Of a DNA stretch of 64,000 nt, positions 1 through 13,400 are shown in pieces; the first letter of the stretch is position 1, and every line of letters begins with the position of its first letter. Location: assembly GCA_907165065.1 (NCBI GenBank), contig OU015528.1:45437515-45501514 (forward strand), read 5' to 3'. Position numbers and translations under genes: made by a program. The stretch comes from Caprimulgus europaeus. Taxonomy: Eukaryota > Chordata > Aves > Caprimulgiformes > Caprimulgidae. The notes beneath the pieces were generated by a model. It was not told the DNA's origin. It did no database searches and worked only from the letters and a program-made list of their open reading frames with translations.

Positions 1-229
1 CTACTCCAAACCGATGTATGGCTCACATTATGATACACACCTATGCTCTGTGTTCCTTATTAACAACCTCTGAGTGGCTTTTCACTTCTCATTCAACATA
101 CAGATGAATCATACTCTTTGGAGGTATTGTCTGCTTAAGAATAAGGGACACTGATTATCATCCATGATATTATACATCATGTCAGGCCCTGATGCACCAA
201 TAAGCTTTAATGGCCCTGATCAGACCTCT

Positions 230-680
230 GAGGTTCTCTATTCACATCCTCCTTCCTGGAGACAGCATTTCAGCTCAGCCTGGGGCCTTTAGTTCCAGCC
301 TGAGCTAGGCTGAACTACTGCCTGTCTTGTGCTTATGCTTGTGCCTGTGCATCCAAATCTCAACTCATGGGCTGATTTCCCAGCTTGACCTTGGACCTGG
401 TCTTGTCATCATGAACACTCCTGGCCATAACTGGACCTAATCCTGACCTGCATATTGACTTTCTAGCTTGACTTTGATCTACCTCATTAGTACAAACTTG
501 ATGATCTGGGCTCTTGGCTGAGCCTGGCCATGATCTCTAGGTCTGCCTAGAGATAGAACCCTGACTAATGAGGCCCCTTTCCTGTCAGCCATGGTAGCCC
601 CCATCACTCCTGCCTCCCCAACCCTGAAGGAGCAGCTGGCCCTTGCTGCTTCCTGACACATCAGGCCTGAGACAGGATAT
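230..680. repeat. Unclassified interspersed repeat, copy 1
   Basis: This GC-richer block shares collinear, diverged segments with 22735-23175. Examples are CATTTCAG(C/T)TCAGCC, TGA(T/C)TTCCCAGCTT and a GACTTTCTAGCTTGA-like stretch. Both copies contain phrases of the type 'GACTGAC..CTGGCTTGA..GGACCTG..CATCATGAAC'. I do not recognise the family; its composition suggests an old LTR or non-autonomous element. Ends are approximate. Confidence 0.55.
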
Positions 681-844
681 TTAGCACTCATGGCATGTAG
701 GTAGCAATGATTTTGAATAAGCAACACAACACCAACTCTTTCATGGAGAATCAGCTGCTTCAGAAACACTGGTGTCAAATTAGGCTAAATTTCATAGATT
801 CCAGTTATTTTCAGATGGTTCTAGACCACTGTTAGATAGTGCAG

Positions 845-907
845 TTACTCTGCTTCATAAGAGACTTACTCTGCTTCATAAGAGACTTACTCTGCTTCAT
901 AAGAGAC
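845..907. repeat. Tandem repeat, three perfect 21-bp units
   Basis: The unit TTACTCTGCTTCATAAGAGA plus C occurs three times without a mismatch at 845-865, 866-886 and 887-907. Identity between units points to a recent local expansion. The array lies within the intron and no function is implied. Confidence 0.95.
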
Positions 908-3244
908 TATCTCCTTTATTATGTTATTCTCCCTACACAGCTAAGATGATCTTGACCACAGGAAGTATTTAATCCTGAGGAGTTAGACTGTAGGTCATGC
1001 GTTTAAGTATAATATATCCTGCTTTGTCTGGTTTTAAAAGTATGTTTAAATGAAATACAGATCTACTAGCAGTCCTTCTGTTTGAAGTAATTTGAGTGAG
1101 TGGACTTCAGAAAGGTTAGTGCACGATCCTTCAGATCAATTATAGTTTCATAATCATGAAGCACAGGTGACTAAGGCTACCTTCAAATTTCCATTCAATC
1201 CAGGCAATTTTGTATTTCCGTCAGTGGGATGGTTCCTTCTTGTGGCTACCTTGCACTGGTTTGTTGCAGCTAGAAAATAACTGCACAAAAGCAAAGGTAT
1301 AAATTCATTAAACAACAAAAGAAGCATTTGCTACCTTAGTCTCAATCTGGAGAATTGAAATGTCCAAATATTCAGAACAGGTGCTGTGAAGATTTGTTCC
1401 TGAAGTCAATTAGAAACCGATAACCTGACAAATAGCACTTTGTTTACTTACCAAGTGTTTAATGATTTTGGAAACTATGTAGAAGATTCATATTTTAATT
1501 TTGATAAAAACATTATCACAGTTAGGCTATTTTTTAATTCAGGTTTCTAAAGAACTTTCTCCTCCATATCTGTATAAAATTGCTGACACAGTGTTATACA
1601 GTAGACACAAGAATGCAAGCAGACATGAGCTGACACACTGGGTACAGATTTTCAGATTCATTTTCATTGTAATGACAGGAGATGGATGCCAAGCTGAGAA
1701 AGCAAAAAAATTCTAATGTTTCATTAGATAGGCCAGCTTGGGGACAGCTTGATATGTTATAATAATTCAGTGACAAGTACTTTTTGTTAGTTTCCCTGCT
1801 GTGATTATAAGGCTATAAGAAAAAGGTATCATTAATTGCAGATTTATTATCTTGCATGGTGGTCTTTACACGTTACTGGCATTTAAGTATCTTTTAGCTG
1901 GGGAGATGACTAGAATAGCTGTTAAGATATCTCTTCCTTTACATTTCAAGTCCTTGCCTTGTGTTTGCATGCTATAGGCTAGTGGCATCACATCACATAT
2001 CTAAGGACCTTTTTATCCCCTTGACATAAGCCATATCTTAGGTGTAACTGGGTAGAGCGGTTGTACCAGGATTATCTTTAAAATTGCTGACCATGTGACG
2101 GCTGAGAGCTCAGCATAAGTGAAGCCCCTAAGTATTTACCTTATTTCTTGGCTAGATTTTGCAGCCTACACTGAGTTCAGCATTGCTACAGCTGAGCTGT
2201 TTCCAGAGTTGAAGATGGCTCACTAAGGCCTCCTTGACTAGCAGCCACGGTAAAATAACATAACTGGAAAAAATAGGTTCTTGAACTAGAATTCCCTTAT
2301 CCAAGGATGATTTTGATACAGTTTATGGACAGCAATGTCTCTCCCTGTTTTTAAGATGCTGTATCAAAACCTTCATTAATCTACAAGTATAGATCAACTT
2401 TCCCAAAGGAAGATTTTTATTTTTTTTTTCACTATGTTATTCAAGAAAAACAGAGTTTGAAAAGTCTTCTCAAATTCCTAACGGTACTCAATGAGACTTA
2501 AAAATATTTTAGGTAGTACTAGTCATCAGTCACTGTTATTCAAAATCTAGCATGTAGACTGCCACCTGGTCACACTCCCAGGTGGTTTCTGCAGTAGAAG
2601 CTATAGAGGCAGACTGAGAGATATGATCTTTATTTGGTATGAACACACACTGCAATGAAAAAAATGCATTTATTAACATTTCTTCTGTAATGTAGCCCAG
2701 ATTTCATTCAATATTTCCGCTAAATAAATTTTATTACATTATGAGGTGCAAGGATGGAATATGGTACAAAATATCCAAGCTACCAAGGATGCAAGTTAAG
2801 TCTGTAAGGGTCTTCAATAGCACAGGTCCAAATATAGCATGTTTTTGGATGCTACCAAACTGCAAACTTCTGCTACCAGTATTCTAGACACTAGATAACT
2901 CATCAAAAACACACTAACTTAATGAAGGCACTTGACAATGCCTGCTTTAGCATTAGAATTAACCAGTGTCTGAAGCTTCAGTCATTTATTAAAACCTCAC
3001 ACCTCTTCCAAGATGATTTGTTGCTATAGTTGACAAAATTTAATTACATTAAGATCAAAAGGGCAATAGTAATGCATACCTTATGAACTAATAACATTTT
3101 ACAGCTATTTTTCAAGGTTAAATATGTCATGTGATTTTTTTTTTTAATGGAAGGGTAGTCTAAAAATTAAAATAAGTAGTAGAAATGCCTAGTTTAAGGA
3201 ATGAGGATACTGTTCTGGAATAGCCCAATGAAAAGATTAGTAAG

Positions 3245-3262
3245 ATTGATTCATGAATCAAT
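3245..3262. repeat. Perfect 18-bp palindrome
   Basis: ATTGATTCATGAATCAAT is its own reverse complement. A near-palindromic AATTAATTTATGAAATTAATT-like segment follows directly, so the neighbourhood is rich in inverted AT repeats. It may be chance in AT-rich DNA. Confidence 0.85.
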
Positions 3263-5842
3263 TAATTTATGAAATTAATTTACTGAGATTGATTTATTAA
3301 ATCTTAAATCCAAATTTATATTTTATTTAGCAGAAAAAAATTATCTTAAAGAGTGCTCTATTTCAGAATATACCTATCAAGTCTTAAATATTAGTTTAAA
3401 AGCAGATGCTAACACACTCCACTAACCTTGTCCTATCAATCTACCACAGAAACAAACAGCAGCTTAACCTGAACTCAGACACACATGCAGCCTTTTTTAC
3501 TCTTAGATCAGTCCTAATTAGAAGCAGTTGTTTTAACTGCCACCATAAACCAATAACATAACCATTCATTTTCCTATATAAACCTAATTTCTTGCAAGCA
3601 GACAAACCTCACACAATACAGGATTTCAGAAGTGGAAATAACAAACTTTAGGACTACTTTTACTTCCTTTCTGTTCAGTTTTTCTCCCTTATATCTAACA
3701 ATCCTTTACCGTTTGGTGCATGGAGTTCTCATTCTCTGCTATTCCCTACCAGTTCAAGAATAAGATTCAGGAAATTAAAAATAACATGGAGAAATACAGA
3801 GTAGTCTGTTATTATCACCAGTAGATCAGAGAATGATGACTAGGCAAGGTAACTATTCCCAACTTGTTAGGAGTTTACTGGCAGGGCAGATAATAGTTAC
3901 AACATGCAGCTCTACAGCTTGAAAGGCCAGCCAGAATGACCTTTCCTCTCAATATAGGAAAGGAGAATTTTCAATCACTGAATGAAGTTCTACTGCCTAG
4001 AGGTAGTAATGCACTGGACAGTGGGGACAGCTGATCAGAGTGTCCTACCACCTAGGGAAAGGACACTGACAGATACATGTTCAAAGTGCTATCTCATGTT
4101 CTGAAATTCACTCTACACATGACATAGTACAGCAGTTTGAAATGGTATTTCCAAAGTCAGCATGTCTCAGTGATAAAAAAAAAAAATCAGGAAAATTCAG
4201 GAAAAAAGGCATACAAATTAGATATTTGTTTTAAACGAATAATCTCTGTAATGATACATAACTTATTCAAGCAATAAATCTGTATGAACTGAAGTGGCAG
4301 GCTGACATTCATATACAATTATGCATGTATTAAGTACCTTATAACTATAAGTGACATGGTTGATTTAATTTGAGCCATTTGCAGTATAAGACGACAGCCA
4401 ACATGATTACAGATATGGCTTACAAATCAGGCCAGTTAACTATTACGTTTATAGTTTAAAACAAAATCACATTTTGAAATCTGCTTATCTATACAGCCAA
4501 ATGCTCTTACCAATAAAACGTTAAGGAAAAGATCATAGCAGTATGTGGAAAACTGAGAAGGAATTACAGTACATTTGTATTGTCAACTCATTAACCTTGT
4601 TAGATCTTACGAAGATGATGGGTTACCACATGAATGTCCTTGGTTATTCTCTGGGTCTCTGATTAACACACCATATTTAACCAAAAAAACCCCCCTATTT
4701 CCAGCTAAAGACCTAAAAATGTCCTTTTTAAGATCTAGTCCACTCTACACAACTTATGCTATAACAATGCTATCCTATATTGTGCCACCTCTTAGATCAC
4801 TGTTCATAATGCAGGTTCCCTCAAGTCTTCTTGAGCCAAAATTTTATGGAGAGGTGCAAATTATGATCCACTTCACCTCACCTTGCAGACTCTGGATATC
4901 TAGCCCTTAAATATTATGCTTGATACAGCTCTGGCACTCTCCCAATTCTAGTTCAGCTGTGAAATCAAGAAGGTGCTTCCCCCTTACAGAGACTAGATAG
5001 GTAACATGATGTTAGTCAACAATCATCTGTCATTCTTGTATATTTCCCAAATCATGATTCATAATCAAGATAGCCCAGATTCGAAAAGTCAATTGCCTAT
5101 TTCAGATAGGTCTGTGCTGCTGCGAACTGTCATTTGTCAAAGCAGATTCCCAGTCCAATTATTTACAGCAAAATTATTCTATTCCAAAATTCCAGTACCA
5201 GGTGGTGACTAATAAAGAGTTCAAACAAGGGTAACAGAAGAGAACGTAAACTGAGTCCTTACAGATAATATCATTCATCTGACTCAGCATAATTCTATTG
5301 GGTTTTTTTTAACTATTGTAATTCATTGCTGTTCAAACCTGTATAACATAAACAGCAGTCTACCAAACTGTCATTTAATATTTCTACCAAATCTCATTCA
5401 CTGTTTCATTTTCAAATACAGAACAGATCTTCCTTTATGTAACATGAAAATACGAAGTACTTTAAATTTTGAATTAGTTGTATGATGTTGTTGCTAAGCA
5501 CTTCATTAAAAAAATAGAAACAAGTTGGTAAATAGATTACTGCAAGAGGCTGGTCTTAAAGAAATTACATTTCTAATTTGGCTTTTGGCAATCTTCTTAT
5601 ATTTAACTAGGAAATTATTTAAACCTCTGCTTTGCTTTTCCTTCTAAGTATTTTGATATTAATCTTTACTCTGATATTAAACTCTTACAGTAGCTATTGG
5701 AAGACTATAATCATGCTGCGTTAAGTAAACAGTCTACTATATTCTTAAAAATATAAACCAACATCTTCTGCATATAATTCTATACCTTCTATAACATTAC
5801 ACTTACACCAAAGACTATGTAAAGGATTATTTGGTGATTTAC

Positions 5843-6008
5843 CTGGTCTTGAGGAAGGAACTCTTGCTATCTCTAGGGAACAAGGTTTTTTGGTCACTGC
5901 TATGTCTATCGAATCACAAAGACTGCTATCATTTTCTGAAGGAACTGCATCCAGAGGTACAGAGGGTATTGCTTCCAATGCATAACCTCGCTTCTTTGAA
6001 TAAGGTTC
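5843..6008 (-). CDS. ANKS1B: ANKS1B exon: AVTKKPCSLEIAR block
   Basis: This is a 166-nt exon with acceptor GCATTTCAG at 6009-6010 and donor ACCAG|GTAAAT at 5841-5842. It starts on a codon boundary with EPYSKKRGYALEAIPSVP, continues LDAVPSENDSSLCDSIDI, and ends AVTKKPCSLEIARVPSSRP plus one base. It follows the previous exon exactly as in remembered ANKS1B (FPMLAQ then E-x-Y-x-K-K-R). The region is a serine- and proline-rich linker before the SAM domains. The next exon is beyond the left edge of the window. Confidence 0.95.
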
Positions 6009-7473
6009 CTGAAATGCAAAAATATAAGTGGGTAAGAGAAATATATTTCAGATGATACAGGAAAAGAACCAGGTTTAACAACCCCAGCCAGCAGGCTTCA
6101 AATTCAGCAGATTAAATACTACATTCTGCTGAAATCCAAATTGTAACAGACTGAAAGGATTACTTGCATTCTAGAAGATAACATTTCTTGTTTCTTTAAA
6201 TATTTGTGTAATACAGTTCTTGTTTAGTAAGAGAAATGTCTTTATTGCAATATAGATCTAACATAACTGGTCTTGTCATACCTGATTTGTGAGGTCCTAA
6301 AGCAGGAGATGTCACTTATTCAATTTTTTAAATTATGTTTCTTATTTATTTTTTTAAATTTATATATCACGAAAGTGACAATTATATTAACCACTGCAAT
6401 TACTTTCTCTTTCGGGATGGTTTTATAATATGATGCTATATATAAGAAAGCTAAAAATGTGTCATCTGCATTTTGGTGGCAGAATCTCAGGTTGTGAATG
6501 AAGATGGATTACTGCTCTGTATTTGAGCAAACAGCAATAATGGCACAAGGTCCCTTAACAGTGATACAAGGTCAATAGTGAATTCCCATCCTTAGCAAAT
6601 GTAAAGGGAGAAAAAGAAAGAAGTTTTGCTGGTACACTGAACTGTCAAATCAAACAGACTGTGTCTGGTTTAGAACATGAATAAGAAGATACCATACAGC
6701 TTCAACCAGAGTTTCTTGATTTGTGATTTTTTTTTGTTTTTTGTTTTTTTTTAAATCCCAGCAGAAAGCAATTGCATGGGCAAAGATACATTTCCACATT
6801 TTTTTTACATTGGACATATGGATGCCTGGGAAAGTCAAGCACTGTACATAAATCAAATATGATAGAAAATACAAAGGGCCAGAAAGCACCCTGATAGTTA
6901 GATCTTATCACAGCACTACTCAGGAAATTATTGAAGAATGTGATAAAGAGATAGGATGTGGAATAACAATTCCTTCAACATGAAAAACTTGTATTGCCAA
7001 AGTCCTACTTGATAACTAAGTAGAACCACATTTTAAATCACTCCTTGGTTAACTCATCACTGAATAAAGACCTTGAAAATAAATACTGGAAACAGTTAAC
7101 ATGGAAAAAAATAATACAAAATAAAATAATCAGAATTCTAACAAGTATTTGTAATAAAAAAATAAGAGCATGTACTAGTAAACAATACAAGATTAGTGGT
7201 CAGTGTCAAAAAAACATGCCTAAAAGAGGAATGTGATTGCATCTCTACCCTTTCCTCTTTATGTCTAGTTAGAGTATGAGCTCTCAGTATCAGCAATTTT
7301 ACTGATGTATATTAATAATAACTAGTTCCAGCTAGCAGACTCTAAAGATATAGCTAAGAATTGGAAAAGTTCGTAAGTGGGCTTACTGTAGCTCCAAATA
7401 CAACTTTTTAAATTTAAGCCATAGCATTCCTTAAATGAAGATGAGACAGTTATTCCTGCAGCTCACATCCTGT

Positions 7474-7513
7474 AAAAAAAAAAAAAAAAAAAAAAAAAAG
7501 CTTTTTTTTTTTT
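7474..7513. repeat. A(26)GCT(12) homopolymer palindrome
   Basis: Twenty-six A residues (7474-7499) are followed by GC and twelve T residues. The inner 26 bp (7488-7513) form a perfect palindrome around AAGCTT. It could be a retroposon tail or simple-sequence slippage. It lies about 125 bp from the LTR edge. Confidence 0.9.
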
Positions 7514-7637
7514 AAGATCTTGCAAATAACACTTGCATAAAATGAAGCATAGATATTAAGAAGAGTACAACTGAAATCAATAAGTTTACAAACTTATTGA
7601 TTGAATACATGTGCATAAGTTAAAACCATAGGTTTCA

Positions 7638-8391
7638 TAGGTGAAGCAGGCTGTCCCCCTGCAGCCCATGAAGGTCCATGGTGGAGCAGATGACCACCTG
7701 TAGCCCATAGAGAACCCCACACCAGAGCAGGTGGATACCTGAAGGAGGCTGTGACCCTGTGGGAAGCCCACGCTGGAGCAGGTTCCTGATAGGACCTGTG
7801 GCCCCATGGAGAGAGGAGCCCACGCCGGAGCAGGTTTGCTGGCAGGACTTGTGACCGCGTGGGGCACCCGTGCTGGAGCAGTCCCTTCCTGAAGGACTGC
7901 ACACCATGGAATGGACCCAGACTGGAGCAGTTTGTGAAGAACTGTCATTCATGGGAAGGACTCACATTAGAGAAGTTCATGGAGGACTGTCTCCCATGAG
8001 AGGGACCCCACACTGGTCAGGGGGAAGAGTGGGAGGAGTCTGTAACTGCAACCTCTGTTCCACATCCCCTCATACTGCAGGGGGCAAAGAGGTAGAAATC
8101 AGGAGGAAATTTAAGCCTCAGAAGAAGGGAGGGGTGGTGGGAGGTGTTTTTATGATTTGGTTTTATTTCTCATTATTCTCCCCTGATTTGATTGGTAATA
8201 AATTAAATTTATTTTCCCCCAGTCAAGTCTGTTTTGCCCATGACAGTAATTGGTGAGTGATCTCTCTCTGTCCTTATCTAGATGCACAAGCCTTTCATTA
8301 TATTTTCTCTCCCCGGTCCAGTTCATGGAGGGGGAGTGGTAGAGCATCTTTGGTGGATATCTGGCTAGATAGCCAGGGTCAACCCACCACA
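7638..8391 (-). mobile_element. Endogenous retrovirus-type LTR, 3'-truncated, modular
   Basis: Read on the minus strand, it begins TGTGGTGGGTTGACC at 8391, the expected TG start of an LTR. The following sequence resembles an LTR type I have met repeatedly in songbird and other bird sequences. About 330 bp (7684 to about 8015) consist of degenerate modules that start GAGCAG or similar on the plus strand, at 7684, 7725, 7776, 7828, 7876, 7925, 7970 and 8015. The far end near 7638 has no clear terminal CA, so the copy looks truncated or decayed. No viral coding region, primer-binding site or partner LTR is visible, so it is a solo remnant. Open frames of 100-128 codons inside it are by-products of the repeated modules. 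The family name is not assigned. Confidence 0.75.
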
Positions 8392-11140
8392 CCATCCCTG
8401 TCAGCCCTCACCTTCTCAGTCTTCAGTGATGTGACAGGGATCAGATTTTCCCATGGCATTCAAGATGAGGGCTCACCAAGTATTCATACTGACATAATCA
8501 TGTTCCCTTTTTTGTACTCTACTCTCTTCCTAATTGCTCTTAACATTCAATTTGATTTTCTGAATGTTATTCAACATTCTGTAATTAACATTGCAAGAAC
8601 ATAAATGTCAGAGAAGAATAAATAAAAATGATTGATTTACTGAGAAAAATGGTTGGAATTTAAATTACTGACAAGTAAATTCTTCCTAAATCTCTCCTTA
8701 ATAAAGCAAATGTGATAATAGCATGCCAAACAGAACTTAAATAGATTGAGTCAAAAAAGAATTGTTAATACTTTTAAAAGTCTGGAATCCTATCAACTGA
8801 TTAAGTGGAGATGATAAGCTTTAATTACAAAGTGCATATGTAGCAAAAAAAGACAAACTGCATTGCTAGAGTAAAGCAAAGTTTAGTTTTCTGGTTGTTG
8901 CAAGGCATTCTCCATTTTTCAGGTACTGAGCATATTCTAGCAATTTTTAAGCTCTAAAGTAGTACAAAATAGATGTGAGCAGATGACAAAATTATTTTCA
9001 AGCATCAAGCAATGTGATTCTGGTTTTTTTGAAGATAAAAAGTTTTTCAGCATTCTTCTAAATAGTATCAATTCTGTTGTCTCACTTCACCCACTGCAAT
9101 GAGCAGTGACTCTACAGTAATCCTATATGTACTAGATATTTTCATCTGCATAATAAAACTTTCTAAACAAATACTCTCCCATTATAGTTGAATGATCTTT
9201 TGTCCTGAAATCAAAATAATCCAAGTTTAATTTTTTAAAATTAGAGATTATTCAATCTTGAATTTCTGTAAACTGTTCCAAAAAGTTGAAGAGGACACAT
9301 GCAACTGACCACCACTATCAAGTCAGAATTAGCTCTTATTTGAAATTACAACTTCATAGAAGTAATGTGCTGGGCTGCCAGTATATTAAAATAAGTATTT
9401 CTGTGGAAAGGATAGGAATACATGCACAACAGAAGTGAAAGAAAAAGAGCGAGAGCGGGTGAGTCACTGGGAAAGCATTAGAGAACAGTTGCCCATACTA
9501 ATAAAAGTTAGATTTTTGACTTGTAGAAAGAAACAGCAATATGACATTTAAGTTGCAGAGTACATATCAGTAAGAGCACACCACGGCCCTTACTCTGAGG
9601 CCTCCAGTCAGCTGGGTCTCCTCTAAGCATATGCTTGATGGTATAATATCTATCACATGTAATCTAAAACCTAAACAGGACTAGAAAATAGAAAGATGGG
9701 CAAGAGAGGAGGAAGTGATTGTTGATCAGTGGGAATGAATTTGCTTCTTAAATACCTATATGGCAATTTTAAGTGGTTATATACATGTGTGAAACAATAT
9801 TCCATAACATATGTAAATCTTCCAAAACTATATGATGTTCTGTTAGGTCTATTTCCTATGTTTCTGCTAAGCTTCCTGCTACTCTTGCTTCTGCCTTCCA
9901 GCTACCCCTGCATTCCTTATAAGAATCAATCTGAATGATGTATGCTCAACAGCTGAGGCATAAGCAGTATATAAAAATATGTGTTTGTATGACCTAAGAA
10001 TAAAATGATACAGATTCAGTAGGCATCTAATCTGAACTGACATCCTGCCAAGATGACAGAATTTGTATTTAACTGAAAATTTTTCATACCACCCATCTCC
10101 TTTCCTATAGAAATCAGGTCTGTAGAAATTTTATTACTTCCCTGGAACATGGGACAAGTCATCAGTCAGACATTACTGGAAGATGAGCAACAGCAGAAAA
10201 AGTGTTTTTTTAAAGATGTACTGTTACATCTCATTCATCACAGTGATAATTCATGTAGGTATGTACTGTCTCATCATACAATTATTAACTTATAAATTCA
10301 AAATTTATGAACAGTTGCCTTGGCCTCCTGGGGTCTAGGCTATTTGCAGTTGAAGGCCACACCATATCCTGTTATTTGAAAACTTACTAGATCTGGATTT
10401 GCTTACAGTCTCTTTTCTGCCAAATGACTTCCTAGTCATTAAACACTGACTGTCCTCACAATTTACGTAAGACACCTAATAAGAATCACAAAGGTAAAAT
10501 AAATAGTTATTTTAGCCCTAAGTCACTTTTCTAGAAAGTACAGGGAGCAAGAACACCCCTATGCATATTTATACTTGAAAGCATAAGTTAAAGACAGAGG
10601 TTTAAGAAAGAGAATGAGTAGGGGACAGTTTCAATGCTCTTAAATTATATTTTCAGATAATTCAGACTTTTAAAGAAAACTTTACAGCTATAATTATTGA
10701 TTATATGGAAACATATGAGAACAAGAAGTGGAAGCAACATACCCATTCCTTTCTTTTGAATAACAACCTTTAAAGGAGAAATATTCTCATAAAGGTAGAA
10801 AGGAAGAATGCAATGTATCTTCCATCTTTAATTTTTTTTTTTTTCATTTACATAGATAATGAAGAACTGGTATTGAATTCTGACATACTCCTTAAGATAT
10901 ACCAGGGCATCATATCTCCTCCCCTGGCCTGCTGCATGCCAGAGGACCAGCATGAAGAATACAAATAGCTCTTCTTCCATCATAGTGGGATAAATTCTGC
11001 CTAGTTGCACTTTAGAAGAGTATTCTGATACTTCTATTAATAAAACTTTGGAGAGTTATTGATCCTAAGTGTTCCATCAACCCAAAGCTGATGATTACCA
11101 TGAGAGTCAGCAGTGATTATTGCATTCATCCCTTTTATGT

Positions 11141-11390
11141 CACAGAATCATAGAATGGTTTGGATTGGAAGGGACCTTTAAAGGCCATCTAGTCCAACCC
11201 CCTTGCAATGAGCAGGGACATCTTCAACTAGATCATGTTGGTCGGAGCCCCATCCAACCTGACCTTGAATGTTTACAGAGATGAGGCATCTACCATCTCT
11301 CTGGGCAACCTGTTCCAGTGTTTCACCACCCTCATCGTAAAAAAATGTCTTCCTTATATCTAGGCCACACCTGTTTGCATCAAACATATT
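11141..11390 (-). mobile_element. CR1 LINE 3' tail, minus strand
   Basis: On the plus strand it reads CACAGAATCATAGAATGG and then TTGGAAGGGACCTTTAAAGG. This is the reverse complement of the avian CR1 3' end with its ATTCTATG/ATTCTGTG octamers. Upstream in the element come CATCTAGTCCAACCCCC and the segment for 'CTGGGCAACCTGTTCCAGTG'. It is 5'-truncated, as most CR1 copies are. A 69-codon minus-strand frame inside it is part of the decayed element, not a host gene. The element runs in the same orientation as ANKS1B. Confidence 0.95.
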
Positions 11391-13400
11391 TCTGTATATT
11401 TGTAAACAGACTGATACATAACATTGTTGGATTGGGACATTTCACATTAAAATATTAATGATAAGGAACTGAAAGTTGCTCAGAGGAATCAAGAATTTAA
11501 GTAAAAAAGAAGTCCTGACCATTATCTGAAGATAATTAGGACAGTTTTTTGACATGCAGCAAGGTGATAGGAAGAATGCCCAAACCTGAAGAGTTGAGTG
11601 TTGTCTGAGTTTGTCACAATAATGTACTGAGCAAAACCAATCAAAAATATTTTCTATGTTATCATAACCCAAAACCACAATTAGATAGTGAAATATATGT
11701 TTTGACTGCCACTCCATTAGAAGAAAGCAAGATTATTATTATAATGTTATGGTGAGTAAAAACACTTTTTATCTATTTCTAATAATTTAACCAAAGTAAT
11801 CTTTATAGTATCGTGTAATTAGAATAATTTTTCATGAGTCAAATTATGATAAATGTTCATTGTTATGACAGCTAGAAACACCTGAATATGTAATTTGTCA
11901 TAGAACAGATAATAAGGTTCACTTCATGATATATTACAGAATTTGGAAAAATCCCAGTAATGTCGTTTAAGGGTAATGACACTGGAGAATGTACTCAAAT
12001 CTGCACCAAGTATTTGTAATATAGATTTTAAAAGGGTATTCTCTTTCATATTCTCACCAAGCATCTGAAACAGTGGGTTTTCCTGTTGTAACAATAATGT
12101 ACAAAGCTATCAGAAACAATAGCTTCCACTCCAGCACCTGAAACAGCCTTTTTAAGTTCCAGTAAGACTTCCACAGAGCTCAGAAAAATGTTAATTTTAA
12201 AAAACATGCTATAGTAGAAATGTAAAGATGATGAACAATTTTTCAGAAACCATTCCAAAGAGTTAGATCTGCTTTTTCAAACTTTGTGTTTGAGGAAAAA
12301 TGAGCATTATTTACATAGCACCCTGAATGTAGGTTTATCCTCTCCTTTTCAAATGCACATTTTCACATATCTTGTTTAGAATGTAAAATTTTGTATGAAA
12401 ACTGCACAGATGTCAATCCCTGAATGCTAAAGGTTCCTACAAAGCTTCACAATACAAAACTAGCTGAACTATAAATGTCTGAAAACATGGGTAAATTGTC
12501 AGCATAAGGAATGCAGTGTTAACCCCTGCAGCAGAAACACATCACTATTTTATGTAGAGTTTTCATAATTCTATCTGGCAGATATTCAGAATTTTAAATG
12601 AAGTTAGATTGTTGTAGTCATGTTACATGTTTTCCCATGCATTCAATATTCAGGCCATGAAAAAGAGCAGATGCTTCCTCTAATAAATAACTCAGTGTGA
12701 CAAAGAATGTACTGAAAGTCTACATAATCTGGTTTATGCAAATGCTAATCGTTGTGCGTTGCAGTGTAGCATAATACAATAACTGGTTTAATAAATGATT
12801 CTTAGCTGAACAAAATGCAATTATAAACTAGAAAGTAATTTCCAGGTTAAATATCCTCCAGGTTTTTTTCCACTGTTTTTATGAACAACATTAAACAACA
12901 ACAAAAAAGCCTTGTCTCAATATCAAGCTAGAGGAAAATGTCTATTTAAAATAAAAGCTATTATATTAAAAAGACAAAAAGATGTGAAAACTCAGCTCTA
13001 TGAAAACAATACTTCTCTGAAAGCTGCTGATACTCTAATGCCTAGGTTTTAAACACGCATACACACACAAAAAGCAGTTAGCTAAATATATGGGGAAAAT
13101 TTTGGTAAATTAAAAAAATCAAGATGAAAAATTAAGAATAGAATATTATACTTTATTAAGCATGATAATAAAGCAACTAATTAATCTTTATCAAAGTATT
13201 CAGATGTCATTTCATAGCTGGAACTTCATGTATGAAGGAGGGCCCATACAAACAATTATTTTTCATACATTTTCTCTAGTAAGAGATAAAATAACGGAAA
13301 CTGAGAAATTTGGGCCAGAAAATGTCTCGGAAGGTGGAAGGAAGAGGCTCAGAAGAGTGTCACAGTTTCAGGGATGTCACCTTCAAAGTTCAATTTGTTG

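Larger units (their letters stand above)
1..5842 (-). other. ANKS1B: ANKS1B intron (incomplete, downstream end)
   Basis: This intron sequence follows the exon at 5843-6008 and continues past the left edge. It holds a GC-richer repeat copy at 230-680, a triple 21-bp tandem repeat at 845-907 and an 18-bp perfect palindrome at 3245-3262. The rest is AT-rich single-copy-looking sequence with short homopolymers. I see no exon. The open frames at 4575-4910 and 5006-5212 have no recognisable protein character. Confidence 0.85.

Noticed and set aside
4575-4910. 111-codon plus-strand frame
   Set aside because: There is no domain, no splice context and no homology I can recognise; the composition fits a chance frame.
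7586-8256. Several overlapping open frames of 102-128 codons on both strands
   Set aside because: They fall wholly or mostly within the LTR and mirror its tandem modules; stop codons are rare there because of base composition.
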